From Psychrobacter ciconiae (GTDB lineage: Bacteria > Pseudomonadota > Gammaproteobacteria > Pseudomonadales > Moraxellaceae), in assembly GCF_904846055.1 (NCBI RefSeq), contig NZ_CAJGYV010000001.1:620001-684000 (forward strand): a DNA stretch of 64,000 nt, in the 5' to 3' direction. This document shows, in pieces, positions 28,538 through 38,481 of this stretch (positions within the stretch are counted from its first letter, which is position 1; each line of letters begins with the position of its first letter). The notes below the pieces were generated by a model, which searched no databases, was not told the DNA's origin, and worked only from the letters and a program-made list of their open reading frames with translations. The position numbers were made by a program, and so were the translations under genes.

Positions 28538-29473
28538 ATGAACGAGCCAACCGCTCATCACTTACCGACAATCAGCCATTTTAATATAAGCAATCACGCC
28601 CCATGGGAGCAGTTTCGGCGACCGTTCGTCCGCGATTTGGCGTTTGCGCTTGCCTGCCCCAACGTCTTGACCCACTGGGTTGATACCGCACCCAATCAAA
28701 ATACGCCGCCCGTTTTTGTACATTCTGAAGCGTTTTGGAAAGGACAGTTTAATGCTTATCAAAGCCGCCTTATGGAACTTGATTCAACCACAGCGTATCA
28801 AGGCTTAACGCAGTTTTTACTTAAGCGACCCAGCCCGAACCGCTTAGGGTTTCATTTTGAAGGTTTAATCCACTTTTGGTTGCAAGATGGCTTTGAAAAC
28901 AGCTACCATCCTTTTGAAGTCATCGCCAACAACGTTCAGCTGTATCGCGGTAAACAAACAGCTGGCGAGCTTGATTTGATTGTAAAAAATCATGACAGCA
29001 ATGCCATTGAGCATTGGGAGCTGGCGATTAAGTTTTTTATGGGGTCAGCACCCTTTTTGCCTGCCAATTGGGTTGGTATTAACTCAAACGACAACTTACA
29101 GCGCAAAATGAGCCATATGCAGTGTAAGCAGTTTCGCAGCGTTTGGGTTAATACGTCAAATCATGGTGAAGTGAAAATCGATCAGCGCTTTGCCGTCATC
29201 AAAGGTCGGTTTTTCTTACCGCTAACACTAAGCGATTTTGACTGCCCTGACTGGTTGACGCCAAATTTTCCTATGCATCGTTGGATTGATAGTTTGGATA
29301 TGCCGCAATTGACGCTGCTACAACACGCCCCGCTTCAACGCGCGCACTATATTGAATGGTTCACCAAGCGCCGATTTTATCAACAAAAAAACAAGCTCGA
29401 TATTTTGGCAAATCCGGCAACTGGGCTTTATTTTTTGGAAAATACGCCAGTGGTGATTTGTCCGGCGATATGA
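28538..29473 (+). CDS. DUF1853 family protein
   Basis: A 311-residue cytoplasmic protein of unknown function. Family blocks visible are FVRDLAFALACPNVL near residue 30, GFHFEGLIHFWL mid-protein, then GELDLIVKN and HWELAIKFFMG, a layout (LDxI followed by WELxxKF) that resembles a nuclease-like core; that link is only inferred. The frame is open from ATG 28526, but MNEPT at 28538 is the likelier start. Neither start has a strong ribosome binding site. It borders the tRNA-linked accessory patch. Confidence 0.82.
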   Translation: MNEPTAHHLPTISHFNISNHAPWEQFRRPFVRDLAFALACPNVLTHWVDTAPNQNTPPVFVHSEAFWKGQFNAYQSRLMELDSTTAYQGLTQFLLKRPSPNRLGFHFEGLIHFWLQDGFENSYHPFEVIANNVQLYRGKQTAGELDLIVKNHDSNAIEHWELAIKFFMGSAPFLPANWVGINSNDNLQRKMSHMQCKQFRSVWVNTSNHGEVKIDQRFAVIKGRFFLPLTLSDFDCPDWLTPNFPMHRWIDSLDMPQLTLLQHAPLQRAHYIEWFTKRRFYQQKNKLDILANPATGLYFLENTPVVICPAI

Positions 29474-29510
29474 TTACTTAGCTAGTATTAACAGTAAACC
29501 GTTATGTTAA

Positions 29511-30674
29511 CTACCAAGTATAGCGACCATATAAACTAATCTCTGCACGCTTTGCTTTTTCTGAGTTTAAATCGTCCGCCATAAACTTGATGCCACCAAG
29601 CTGACTGTCAAGCGCAATGCCGATTGCCTTAGTTTGTGGCTCAACAATACCGCTTATCATCATTGGGTAATCTTGATAATCGGTATGATAACTTGCTGAG
29701 AGCTGAAATATATTGTGCAGCTCATTTACCTGACCATGAACTCCTAGTTGCCAATCTTGATTTAAATCATGAGTAAGATGGCTTTCAACACGCCAAGATA
29801 AATCTTGAACTTCATTATTTAAGGTCAAATCACCTTCAGATTTATCGTTAGGACGTCTATTGCTATCATAATCAAGCAAATAACGAGTGCTTGGCGCATC
29901 ATGCCAATGCATTTTACCAAAAATATCATAACCTTCAATACGAAGTATGGTCTTATCAGAAAGTTTTCCGGTCAATTGCGTATCAAGAGAGTAACCATAG
30001 CCTGTCGGTTTTTCTGGAAACCAGTTTAAGTCTTCTTCGACTAGAGCAGGTTTATCATAGAAATAATCAAGACTAGTAAATGTCTTATCTAATCGCTCTA
30101 GATTACGGATATTTTCGCTATCTGGCATAGCTTGGGTTGTCAACGTACCCGCTGCCTTACCTTCAAGAACATGAATTCCACGCCAAAGGTTTGCACTTGT
30201 GGTCAGCTGCCAGTTTGGTGTTAAATCTTTTGTAATACCAATATTTACACCAAAGCGTTCGTTATGTTTAGCTGCAAGCTCTAGCGAGTAGGAGGCTTTT
30301 TTATTGACAAGCTGCTTATTTTTATATTGCCAATATAGCTTTGCAGTTTCTTCATTAAACTTTATAAGATAATCATAGCGCCAACCTAATCCGTAGTGAA
30401 TTGGGCTGTCAGCAGGATGAATGGTTAACGCGGCACGGCTTTGTGCATAAGCATATTTTCCTGAGGTCAATGGTGCATCCCAGTCTTTTAAAAAAGCATT
30501 GATTGGCTGAGCAGGACTGTGAGCGGTTGCCATTATTTTAAAATCTACCGTTGGGGCTAGGTATGAAGTTGCCGTTTGCGGAGCTTGGATCATTGCAGAT
30601 GGCTGCGCATAGCTAACGGAAATAAAGCTCACCATGAAAAATGATACAGCACAAATATAGAGCAAATTTTGCAT
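29511..30674 (-). CDS. putative outer-membrane beta-barrel protein
   Basis: 387 residues from the ATG at 30674, chosen because AGGA lies just upstream and it opens a signal peptide (MQNLLYICAVSFF..SVSYAQ). The frame runs 11 codons further into a terminator hairpin, which is unlikely coding. The mature protein has many alternating amphipathic strands and ends SLYGRYTW with an aromatic terminal residue, as in BAM-assembled barrels. No family is recognised. It lies downstream of a lipoprotein gene on the same strand. Confidence 0.7.
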   Translation of the reverse strand: MQNLLYICAVSFFMVSFISVSYAQPSAMIQAPQTATSYLAPTVDFKIMATAHSPAQPINAFLKDWDAPLTSGKYAYAQSRAALTIHPADSPIHYGLGWRYDYLIKFNEETAKLYWQYKNKQLVNKKASYSLELAAKHNERFGVNIGITKDLTPNWQLTTSANLWRGIHVLEGKAAGTLTTQAMPDSENIRNLERLDKTFTSLDYFYDKPALVEEDLNWFPEKPTGYGYSLDTQLTGKLSDKTILRIEGYDIFGKMHWHDAPSTRYLLDYDSNRRPNDKSEGDLTLNNEVQDLSWRVESHLTHDLNQDWQLGVHGQVNELHNIFQLSASYHTDYQDYPMMISGIVEPQTKAIGIALDSQLGGIKFMADDLNSEKAKRAEISLYGRYTW

Positions 30675-30691
30675 AGGATTCCTAAAATATA

Positions 30692-30719
30692 AAAAGAGAC
30701 AGAACAAACTGTCTCTTTT
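30692..30719. terminator. hairpin between the lipoprotein and barrel genes
   Basis: AAAAGAGACAG and CTGTCTCTTTT pair perfectly over 11 bases with a 6-base loop, flanked by A and T runs. On the minus strand it ends the lipoprotein transcript or lets part of it read through into the barrel gene, whose start is 18 bases further. Confidence 0.75.
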
Positions 30720-30751
30720 ATGATTAGCATTAAAACTTATGGCTAAATTTT

Positions 30752-32227
30752 TTAAGAAGCTAAAACAACAAATTTACCATCATTAAATTTTGCGCTGATG
30801 GTACCATTATTTTCTAAAAGTTCACCAAACACTTTACCATTGACTTTGATATCAGCAAATTTTCCAGTAGCAGAGTTAACTTTAATAAACTTGCCATCTG
30901 CATCAAGATTTAAAACAATCTCAGCTTGGTTTTGAGAAATTTCCAGCATTGACCTTGTAACTTGATAATCAGCGCTTAATGTCGTTTTGCCAGCTACATA
31001 TAGGTTTTGACCATCAACGACTGCTTTTAAACCTTGAAGCTCAATAACATCTCTTGCAATACGTTTGATATTAGCTTGAAAATCAAGCGGGATAGTTTTC
31101 ACAGAAGCATCAGCATTTTGTTTAGACACGTTACCTTTAAGAGCTAATACTACATCCATACCAACGAACTTACCTGCGGCTTCCTTAAGATTGCCATCCG
31201 CCGTAACCTGAATGATTTGTTTGATATCAGCTTCATCAGCACGGGCATTTAAGGTAATCGTCGCATTAGTTGCAGGCTTACCTTTGACAAATGCGCCTTG
31301 AATTATGACTGTGGTTGGTAAAGTTACTACCGCTAATTCCCCATCAGAAAGCTTATGACTCATCTCTAAAAAGCCAAGCTCCACGTTTTTAGCCTGAATC
31401 GTACTGTCATTTGCTTGCAGTTTAACCTCGCCCAGCTCCATTACCGCTCTTTGAATGGTAACACCAGAGTTATGAATATCATTTAAGTTAAACTCATCAT
31501 CTACAGTGACCTTATCACTAAACTTGCCAAAAACAGTAGCACCGTTTGAAGCTGAACTCAAAACAACAGGGTTGTCGTTTATGCCAATGTTAAGCTTCTT
31601 AAATCCAAAGCTGCCTTTAAAATCAGTGGAAGGCGTATTTGATACTAGAGCATCTTTAAAGCTGTCATAATTGACGGTAAATTGATCCGTATCCACAACA
31701 CCCCAGCTTCCCCAACGACCATCATCCACCCAGCCATAAGTTTCTGTGCTGATTGAGGTTGTCCCAGCTAGTGTAAACTCACCATTAGCATTACGCATCG
31801 CAACAAAATCATTGCTTGGATTAAGTTTTATCCCCTCCAAAATACTATTGAATTGTCCATCATCTTTTAGAACTGTGATGTCCGCCGCTGTCAGTTTTGA
31901 TTTATTTGTCTGCTTCATATAGTCAGCTAACTGATAAGCCACCTCAAAGGTTGAATCAATACGAGCTTCTTGCTTAGCGGTCAAAATATCGCTTGCACCT
32001 TTATAAGCGTCACTGATGGCATTGCCATCTAGAATGAACTGTTTTGCAGTATTGATAATATTTTTAGCCTGATCGAGCTCAGGAATTTTATTATTGACCG
32101 GTGGTTTAGGCGGTGGCGTAGGAAGGCTATTATTAGGAGGGATAATGGTGCTACTGCTATCGCTACCACAACCTGTTAATGCCAAAATACTGGCTAACGC
32201 TAATGCGCTCAATTTAAATGTTTTCAT
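30752..32227 (-). CDS. large lipoprotein of unknown function
   Basis: 491 residues with lipobox ALTGC (Cys 20), a Ser/Thr/Pro-rich spacer (IIPPNNSLPTPPPKPP), a helical segment to about residue 120, then a long beta-rich region with repeated ...VNGKVFG.., ..GKFADI.. style strands. No named family is recognised. It precedes the barrel gene, suggesting a surface or periplasmic partner of the outer-membrane protein; this is inference from position. Confidence 0.75.
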   Translation of the reverse strand: MKTFKLSALALASILALTGCGSDSSSTIIPPNNSLPTPPPKPPVNNKIPELDQAKNIINTAKQFILDGNAISDAYKGASDILTAKQEARIDSTFEVAYQLADYMKQTNKSKLTAADITVLKDDGQFNSILEGIKLNPSNDFVAMRNANGEFTLAGTTSISTETYGWVDDGRWGSWGVVDTDQFTVNYDSFKDALVSNTPSTDFKGSFGFKKLNIGINDNPVVLSSASNGATVFGKFSDKVTVDDEFNLNDIHNSGVTIQRAVMELGEVKLQANDSTIQAKNVELGFLEMSHKLSDGELAVVTLPTTVIIQGAFVKGKPATNATITLNARADEADIKQIIQVTADGNLKEAAGKFVGMDVVLALKGNVSKQNADASVKTIPLDFQANIKRIARDVIELQGLKAVVDGQNLYVAGKTTLSADYQVTRSMLEISQNQAEIVLNLDADGKFIKVNSATGKFADIKVNGKVFGELLENNGTISAKFNDGKFVVLAS

Positions 32228-32360
32228 TTTAATATTCCTGACCTTATGTATAGACCTGCTGCTTAATTTCGAAATAAGACCTAAATAATGGTGGTACTTT
32301 AGTTCACTACAATTGTTAGAATAATATAATTATTTTCGAAATTAGTCTATAAAGTAAAGT

Positions 32361-32403
32361 ATTATAATTAAAATGTTACACAAAAATTTCGCTATAGTGA
32401 AAT
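32361..32403 (-). promoter_or_regulatory. lipoprotein promoter with overlapping palindrome
   Basis: A perfect minus-strand TATAAT (32361-32366) lacks a good -35 box; instead an 18-base palindrome with one mismatch, ATTTC-N8-GAAAT (32386-32403), lies where the -35 should be. This arrangement suggests a regulator-dependent promoter for the lipoprotein and barrel genes. Confidence 0.45.
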
Positions 32404-32442
32404 GTCGAGTTATAGCAAAGATGAAATTTTATTAAAAATGAA

Positions 32443-33390
32443 TCAGCGCCAATAAAGCACCCAAGCGTTATCCGTTTTGACGTTAGGGTCGTTATTGATT
32501 TTGTCTTTTAGGGCAAGCGCAGCAACTTTTCCGCGTTCAGGACCTACTATGACACGGATGCCGCGGTCGGTTTTGCTGGTTTTAACCTCATAGCCTGCCG
32601 CTTTGAGTTTTTCGGCGACTTCGTCAGCGTTGGCTTGGCTAGTTGCAAGTGCAACTTGAACCCCAAATGTGCCTTTAGCGTCCGTTTCTTTAACGGTTTT
32701 TCGAGCCTCAGTAAGTCTTTGCTCAATATCCGCGCTTTTTTTCGCTTGGGCTTCTTCCTGCTTGCGTTTGTCTTCCTCGGCTTTTTTGGCAGCTTTGGCG
32801 TCTTGCTTGAGCTTTGCAATTTGGCTTTGTGATGGGATAGTCAGCTTTTGACCAACTTGTAGGGTGGTATCTGTTGAGATGCCATTGGCTTGGGTGATGA
32901 CCGATAGCGGAACGTGATATCGTTCAGCAAGCGTTCCTAAGGTATCACCGCTTTGGATATTGTAGTTGACAGCTGAGGTTGGGGCCGCCTTTGCTACTTT
33001 TTCGGCTGAGCTGTCTTTTGACGGTTGGCTTTTTACTTCTTCAGTGGCAGCATTTTCCAAATCTTTGGTGACTTTACGCTGATTTTCAGCTTGAGACTTG
33101 GCTAGTGCTTCTGCTTCTGCTTGCTCCTGCGCCGCTAACAGCGCTTGGGTTTGTTTTTCTTGAGTGGCAACTCGGGCAGCGCGCTCTTGCTGTTTTTGTG
33201 CTAACAGCTTTTTTTCTGTCGTTAAATCGGTGGTCAGCGGTGCCGTTTCCGCCACATCAACTGCTGTACTGTTCGTCGTTTTGGTGACTGTTTTGTCTGC
33301 TGAGTCAATTTGCTGCGCCATAGCAAACAACATGACCGTGCCACCAACAATCATACCAATGCCTAAAAAGGTTTGTCTTGACCAAATCAT
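32443..33390 (-). CDS. SPOR and LysM domain membrane protein
   Basis: 315 residues: one N-terminal membrane segment (FLGIGMIVGGTVMLFAM), a long Ala/Gln/Glu/Lys-rich coiled-coil linker, a LysM domain (YNIQSGDTLGTLAERYHVP..VGQKLTIP) near residue 145-190, another charged helix, and a C-terminal SPOR domain (FGVQVALATSQANADEVAEKL..VIVGP). Both domains bind peptidoglycan, so a role in septal wall binding or division is likely (DedD/FtsN-like). It is the downstream neighbour of folC, as in related gamma-proteobacteria. Confidence 0.88.
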   Translation of the reverse strand: MIWSRQTFLGIGMIVGGTVMLFAMAQQIDSADKTVTKTTNSTAVDVAETAPLTTDLTTEKKLLAQKQQERAARVATQEKQTQALLAAQEQAEAEALAKSQAENQRKVTKDLENAATEEVKSQPSKDSSAEKVAKAAPTSAVNYNIQSGDTLGTLAERYHVPLSVITQANGISTDTTLQVGQKLTIPSQSQIAKLKQDAKAAKKAEEDKRKQEEAQAKKSADIEQRLTEARKTVKETDAKGTFGVQVALATSQANADEVAEKLKAAGYEVKTSKTDRGIRVIVGPERGKVAALALKDKINNDPNVKTDNAWVLYWR

Positions 33391-33544
33391 GCGCTTTGTC
33401 TCTTTTTAACTTATTAAAGCGTCCGCCAATATAACTAAAGCCTTCGACGCCCATATCAAAAGGCTTTGATTATAAAGCAAAGCCGTTATATTGTCTGCCA
33501 TGTCGCGCCAAACTTACTTAAGATCAGCGCAGCTTAACTGAGCA

Positions 33545-34888
33545 TCAATTGAGGGTCAACAATGCCTCGCCTATCGTGTGAAACGAGCCGCAAACGACGA
33601 TTAAATCATCCTCACGACTTTGCTTAATAGTGGCTTGGGTCGCAAGTGATAAATCAGCAAGGCTATGAACGTGAGTTATTTTCTGATCCGTCAAAACCGT
33701 TTGCAGCTGCTCAAGCGTTGCCGCCCTTGGGTGGTCGATCGGTGCGATAAACCACTCTGCTATCGGCAGCTGTGAGACGATTAACGCTTGGACAACTTTT
33801 GCCATATCTTTGTCAGCAAGCATAGAAAATAAAAGCTTCATACGTGCATTCGGATAAGTTTTTTGATGGGACTGCCAAAGCGGAATCAGCTGCGATAATA
33901 AAAACGCCACGCCTTGCTCGTTATGGGCGACATCAAACAGCCAATGACGATCGGCAAGCTTACGCTCATCAAATCGCCCTGAAAGCTTAACGGATTTCAA
34001 AGCCGATGCAATAGCTTCAATATTAACGTTTAACGGGCTGGCAAGCACGGCAGCAAGCGCATTGGCTGCGTTAATCAATGACAGCTTGGGCTTGGGCAGC
34101 TGCAAGGTGACGGCGGCATTGCTAAATTGCCAAGTAGCCTCATCGACACTTTGGTAGCTAAAGTCAGTTTGCGCTTGATAGCAGGTGACGTGATGCTCAA
34201 GGATTTTATCAGCAACGCTTTGGGGCTTATGGGTATCGCCAAAAATCAGCGCTATATCATCACGCAAAATTCCGGCTTTTTCAGCACCAATGGTTTCAAC
34301 ATTGTCACCAAGCCAATCCACATGGTCAATACCAATATTAGTAATCACCGCCAAATCAGGGTCGATGATGTTGACCACATCCAAGCGGCCGCCAAGACCA
34401 ACCTCAAGCACCCAAACATCGCAGTTATTTTCTGCAAAAATCAGCAGCGCAGCAAGGGTGGTCATTTCAAAAAACGATAGGGTCAAGCCGCAATCAAGCC
34501 GTGCTGCTTCCACTTGATAAAAAGCGTTAATCAGCATCTCATCGCTTGCCATCTCGCCATCGATTCGAACGCGCTCGTTAAACTCAAGCAAATGCGGCGA
34601 TTGATACAGCGCGGTTTTGTAGCCGGCTTGTTGGCAAATCTGGGCGATAACCGCTGTGGTTGAGCCTTTCCCATTGGTTCCGGCAACGGTAAATACAAAC
34701 GCATCATTTTTTGCCGATTGCAACACACCTAATTTTTCGGCAACTGGAAGCACCCGCGACAGCCCCATATCAATCGCAGAAACATGAATACTTTGCATAT
34801 AGTCAAGCCACTGGGTCAGACTTGATTGTAAATTGGGCGCTTGGGCTAGCAGCGCTTGAACTGATGACATTGACGACGGGTTGGCCAT
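33545..34888 (-). CDS. folC: bifunctional folylpolyglutamate/dihydrofolate synthase
   Basis: Adds glutamate to dihydropteroate and to folates. 447 residues with the Mur-ligase-like P-loop VAGTNGKGSTTAVI near residue 65, then LYQSPHLLEFNERVRIDG and the C-terminal domain with VFDVAHN-type motif (WLFDVAHNEQG). The ATG at 34888 has AGGA upstream. It lies between accD and the SPOR gene. Confidence 0.95.
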   Translation of the reverse strand: MANPSSMSSVQALLAQAPNLQSSLTQWLDYMQSIHVSAIDMGLSRVLPVAEKLGVLQSAKNDAFVFTVAGTNGKGSTTAVIAQICQQAGYKTALYQSPHLLEFNERVRIDGEMASDEMLINAFYQVEAARLDCGLTLSFFEMTTLAALLIFAENNCDVWVLEVGLGGRLDVVNIIDPDLAVITNIGIDHVDWLGDNVETIGAEKAGILRDDIALIFGDTHKPQSVADKILEHHVTCYQAQTDFSYQSVDEATWQFSNAAVTLQLPKPKLSLINAANALAAVLASPLNVNIEAIASALKSVKLSGRFDERKLADRHWLFDVAHNEQGVAFLLSQLIPLWQSHQKTYPNARMKLLFSMLADKDMAKVVQALIVSQLPIAEWFIAPIDHPRAATLEQLQTVLTDQKITHVHSLADLSLATQATIKQSREDDLIVVCGSFHTIGEALLTLN

Positions 34889-34976
34889 TAAACATCCTAA
34901 TTAACAACGGTTAGCAAAAAGCGAAAAAACTTTGAGCAAGTTTAGCCCAAAGTCGCTTAGAACTGAAATTCAAATC

Positions 34977-35019
34977 ACAAAAAAATAGCGCTTACCATTA
35001 AGTGATAAACGCTATTTTT
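34977..35019 (-). terminator. terminator after accD
   Basis: AAAAATAGCG and CGCTATTTTT form a 10-bp outer stem with an inner CTTA/TAAG pair. On the minus strand it follows accD and is flanked by a T run (A7 on the plus strand). Confidence 0.65.
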
Positions 35020-35046
35020 CAACCAAATGAGCTAGGCTTTAAAAAA

Positions 35047-35946
35047 TTAAGCTTCGATATTTGGCTTATGGGTAAGTTTTGCAAGCAGGCGATAAATGGT
35101 GTCAATCAATTGATGACGATGAACGACTTCATCAACGACGCCATGCTCAAGCAAAAACTCAGCGCGCTGGAATGGCTCCTCAAGCGTTTCGCGAACGGTT
35201 TGCTCAATCACACGCTTGCCGGCAAAGCCAATCATCGCTTTTGGTTCTGCCAAATGAATGTCACCAAGCATCGCAAGCGACGCCGTCACGCCGCCATACA
35301 CGGGGTTGGTCAACACCACCAAGTAAGGCACGCCTGCCAAGCGCAACCGCTCAACTGCCGCACCAGTTCTTGCCATTTGCATGAGTGACAATAAGCCTTC
35401 TTGCATTCGCGCGCCACCAGAGGCTGCAAAGCAAATCAGCGGTTTGTTTTCGTTTAATGCTTTTTCAGCCGCTTGTACAAAACGGTCACCAACCACCGAC
35501 CCCATTGAGCCGCCCATAAATCGAAAATCAAACGCACAAGTCACCACATCCAAATTGCGCAATTTACCATACATCACGATAAGCGCTTCGCTCTCGCCCG
35601 TTTTAGCTTGCGCTTCGCTCATGCGTTTTGGGTACGGCTTGCTGTCCACAAATTTTAGCGGGTCTTTTGCGACAAACTCTTGACCAAGCTCGCCTTCAAC
35701 ATCGTCCAAAAACCAGTTAAGACGCTCACGCGCGGTCATTGCCAAATGTTGGTCGCAATGCGGGCAAACATAACAATTAAAAATCAGCGCCGTGTTGGTC
35801 GTTAACGTGTGACAGCTTGGGCACTCGGTTGACGGCTCGGTATCTACCGCTGTCAGAGGGGCGGTTAGGTTTTGTTTGACCCCAGGAACAGGGCGGTCAA
35901 ACCATAAGGTATTTGCATCATTAGCAAGCGTTTGAGAGTCAGTCAT
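35047..35946 (-). CDS. accD: acetyl-CoA carboxylase carboxyltransferase subunit beta
   Basis: Beta subunit of the carboxyltransferase that makes malonyl-CoA from acetyl-CoA and carboxybiotin. 299 residues with the N-terminal zinc ribbon CPSC..CYVCPHC and the carboxyltransferase block GASGGARMQEGLLSLMQMARTGA. The partner accA is not in the window. Its start is preceded by a 195-base spacer after trpA. Confidence 0.97.
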   Translation of the reverse strand: MTDSQTLANDANTLWFDRPVPGVKQNLTAPLTAVDTEPSTECPSCHTLTTNTALIFNCYVCPHCDQHLAMTARERLNWFLDDVEGELGQEFVAKDPLKFVDSKPYPKRMSEAQAKTGESEALIVMYGKLRNLDVVTCAFDFRFMGGSMGSVVGDRFVQAAEKALNENKPLICFAASGGARMQEGLLSLMQMARTGAAVERLRLAGVPYLVVLTNPVYGGVTASLAMLGDIHLAEPKAMIGFAGKRVIEQTVRETLEEPFQRAEFLLEHGVVDEVVHRHQLIDTIYRLLAKLTHKPNIEA

Positions 35947-36049
35947 AAATCGTTATCCATAAATCACTATCGCCATAAGTCGAGACCAAACCGGCTCAGA
36001 TGACGCTGTTTGGCGTTTAGTAGAAGCAAAATAAAGGTGGCAACAAAAA

Positions 36050-36125
36050 ATCAATTCACTTAGTTTACACACGTAAACTAGATTTAGCAAAGTGATTTAT
36101 TCACGCTTTGCAAGGGACTTGCTAC
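36050..36125 (-). other. structured spacer between trpA and accD
   Basis: TAGTTTAC-ACAC-GTAAACTA (36061-36080) is a perfect inverted repeat, and GCAAAGTGA..TCACGCTTTGC just downstream forms another hairpin. The composition suggests a dispersed intergenic repeat or an mRNA processing element. No second copy is seen in this window. Confidence 0.4.
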
Positions 36126-36141
36126 AAACCTTTACTTTGTT

Positions 36142-36966
36142 TTAGGCACTCAATTCATCAAGCGCGGCGCGAAGCTCAGTCATTTTTGCCATGATACTAT
36201 TTTGAGCGGCTGTCGCCGCATCTTTATCATTGGCATCAATATCAGCAAAGTTTTGCACTAACGCACTGCCCACAATGATGCCATCAGCGTGAGCGCCAAT
36301 TGCCTTTGCCGATGCGCCATCACGAATACCAAAGCCCACACAAACCGGCAAATCTGTCTCCGCTTTAATGGCTTGAACTTGCGTTGCCACATCCTGCGTA
36401 TCAAGTGCTGCCGACCCCGTCACGCCTTTTAGCGACACATAATAAATGTAGCCGCCGCAGTGCGCGAGCACTTGCCGGCGGCGCTCAGGCAAGGTGGTTG
36501 GCGACAATAAAAAAATCTCATTCATCGCGCCATCTTTTAAATGCTGGGTAAAGCTTCCGGCATCGCTTGGCGGCAAATCGACCATCAACACGCCATCAAC
36601 GCCGGCTGCTTCACATTTGGCAACAAAATTATCATAGCCAATAATTTCAACCGGATTTAAATAGCCCATTAAAATAATTGGCGTTTCACTATCAGTTTTA
36701 CGAAATTCAGCAACCATCTCCAGCGCATCGCGAGTACTGGTTCCTGCTGCCAACGCGCGCTCAGCCGCTAGGGCAACCGTTGGACCATCTGCCATCGGGT
36801 CAGAAAAAGGCAAGCCAACCTCAATCATATCCGCGCCATGCTTGACCAGATCATGAAGCAGCTCAACAAAATTGCTCGGACTTGGGTCGCCTGCCATCAC
36901 ATACGGAATTAAGGCTTTTTTATTTTGCGATTTTAATTTTTCAAACGTCGTTTCAATTCGGGTCAT
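36142..36966 (-). CDS. trpA: tryptophan synthase alpha chain
   Basis: Cleaves indole-3-glycerol phosphate to indole, passed to TrpB. 274 residues from ATG 36966; a TTG start four codons earlier is less likely. Catalytic residues lie in MIEVGLPFSDPMADGP (the Glu and Asp sites) and the phosphate-binding GFGIRDGASAKAIG. Second after trpB in the operon. Confidence 0.96.
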   Translation of the reverse strand: MTRIETTFEKLKSQNKKALIPYVMAGDPSPSNFVELLHDLVKHGADMIEVGLPFSDPMADGPTVALAAERALAAGTSTRDALEMVAEFRKTDSETPIILMGYLNPVEIIGYDNFVAKCEAAGVDGVLMVDLPPSDAGSFTQHLKDGAMNEIFLLSPTTLPERRRQVLAHCGGYIYYVSLKGVTGSAALDTQDVATQVQAIKAETDLPVCVGFGIRDGASAKAIGAHADGIIVGSALVQNFADIDANDKDAATAAQNSIMAKMTELRAALDELSA

Positions 36967-37088
36967 TGCTGATCTCAATTTTTTAATTTTTAATTCAGGT
37001 TTTAAAGGAAAGCATCAAGCAGCAATAACTGATATTGACCGCTGGATGCTGATTTAAAAGTTAATATCTCAAAATTAAGGCGTTACCC

Positions 37089-38357
37089 TTAAAGCTCAAT
37101 GCCTTCAGCTTTCATCACCGAATGCAAATCTTTATCACCGCGACCCGATAAGTTCACGATAATGGACTGCTCAGGGGTCATGGTCTTGGCAAGCTTTAAG
37201 GCGTAAGCTAGCGCGTGCGAGGATTCAAGCGCCGGAATGATGCCCTCTTTTTTAGTGACTTCATGAAACCCTTCAAGCGCCTCTTTGTCAGTGCAGCCGA
37301 CGTATTCCACGCGGTTCATGTCCTTTAAAAAGCTATGCTCAGGACCGACACCGGGGTAGTCAAGACCCGCTGAAATCGAATGGGTTTCTTGAATCTGACC
37401 GTCATCATCCGCCATCAAATAGGTGCGGTTGCCATGAAGTACGCCCACACGTCCCGCAGCTAAAGGCGCGGAATGGCGACCGGTTTCGATACCATCCCCG
37501 GTGGCTTCAACGCCGTACATTTTGACCTCTTTATCATTTAAAAAGTCAAAAAATAAGCCAATGGCGTTTGAGCCGCCACCAACGCAAGCCACGAGCGCGT
37601 CTGGCAATTTTCCAGTTTTTTCTAAATGCTGAAGCCGAGCTTCACGACCAATAATCGCCTGAAAATCGCGAACCAGTAGCGGATACGGATGCGGTCCTGC
37701 AACCGTGCCAATGATGTAATAGGTGCTGTCAACGTTCGTTACCCAATCACGCATCGCCTCATTCATCGCATCTTTGAGCGTTCTTGACCCTGAGGTTACC
37801 GGAACGACTTTCGTTCCCAAAAGGCGCATGCGATAAACGTTCATTTTTTGGCGTTCAACATCGTCCGCGCCCATATAAACGACGCATTCAAGCCCTAATC
37901 GCGCGGCAATGGTCGCGGTAGCAACGCCGTGCTGACCTGCACCCGTTTCAGCGATGATGCGTTTTTTACCGCACATTTTGGCAAGCAGCGCCTGACCGAT
38001 GGTGTTATTGACTTTATGAGCGCCCGTGTGGTTTAAATCTTCGCGCTTGAAGTAAATCTGCGCGCCGCCAATCTCATCACTTAAGCGTTTGGCATGATAC
38101 AAGGGCGTTGGTCTGCCCACATAATTTATTAAATCATTGTGGTACTCTTCCCAAAATTTTGGATCAGCCTTGACTTTAAAATACAGCGACTCAAGCTCTT
38201 CAAGCGCCGCCATCAAGGTTTCGGACACAAATCGGCCGCCATGAATGCCAAAATGACCGCGAGCATCGGGAAACTGATTAAAGTTGGTGACCGATTCTGG
38301 ATTGCTTACTGAATTTACAGATTTTGGATTAGACTTCGGTTGGGCAACATCACTCAT
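37089..38357 (-). CDS. trpB: tryptophan synthase beta chain
   Basis: PLP enzyme joining indole and serine. 422 residues from ATG 38357, supported by AGGA upstream. The PLP Lys is in HTGAHKVNN (K115), with the phosphate-binding CVGGGSNA and the C-terminal NLSGRGDKD. An N-terminal ~30-residue Ser/Asn/Pro-rich extension precedes the core that begins [12 protein letters not shown]. Lies between trpF and trpA. Confidence 0.97.
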   Translation of the reverse strand: MSDVAQPKSNPKSVNSVSNPESVTNFNQFPDARGHFGIHGGRFVSETLMAALEELESLYFKVKADPKFWEEYHNDLINYVGRPTPLYHAKRLSDEIGGAQIYFKREDLNHTGAHKVNNTIGQALLAKMCGKKRIIAETGAGQHGVATATIAARLGLECVVYMGADDVERQKMNVYRMRLLGTKVVPVTSGSRTLKDAMNEAMRDWVTNVDSTYYIIGTVAGPHPYPLLVRDFQAIIGREARLQHLEKTGKLPDALVACVGGGSNAIGLFFDFLNDKEVKMYGVEATGDGIETGRHSAPLAAGRVGVLHGNRTYLMADDDGQIQETHSISAGLDYPGVGPEHSFLKDMNRVEYVGCTDKEALEGFHEVTKKEGIIPALESSHALAYALKLAKTMTPEQSIIVNLSGRGDKDLHSVMKAEGIEL

Positions 38358-38481
38358 AACAATTCCTAAACTAAACAGGGAAATAAGGGGATAAATCAAA
38401 TAAGAAAGTTAACACGAGGAGAAATCTGCTTTAAAGCAACATCATGATTTATCATGGGTTTTCATCAAAGCGGATTAAAAA

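Noticed and set aside
32319..32337. Fur-box-like sequence upstream of the large lipoprotein gene
   Set aside because: Only about 13 of 19 bases match the consensus, and the region is so AT-rich that such matches are expected by chance.
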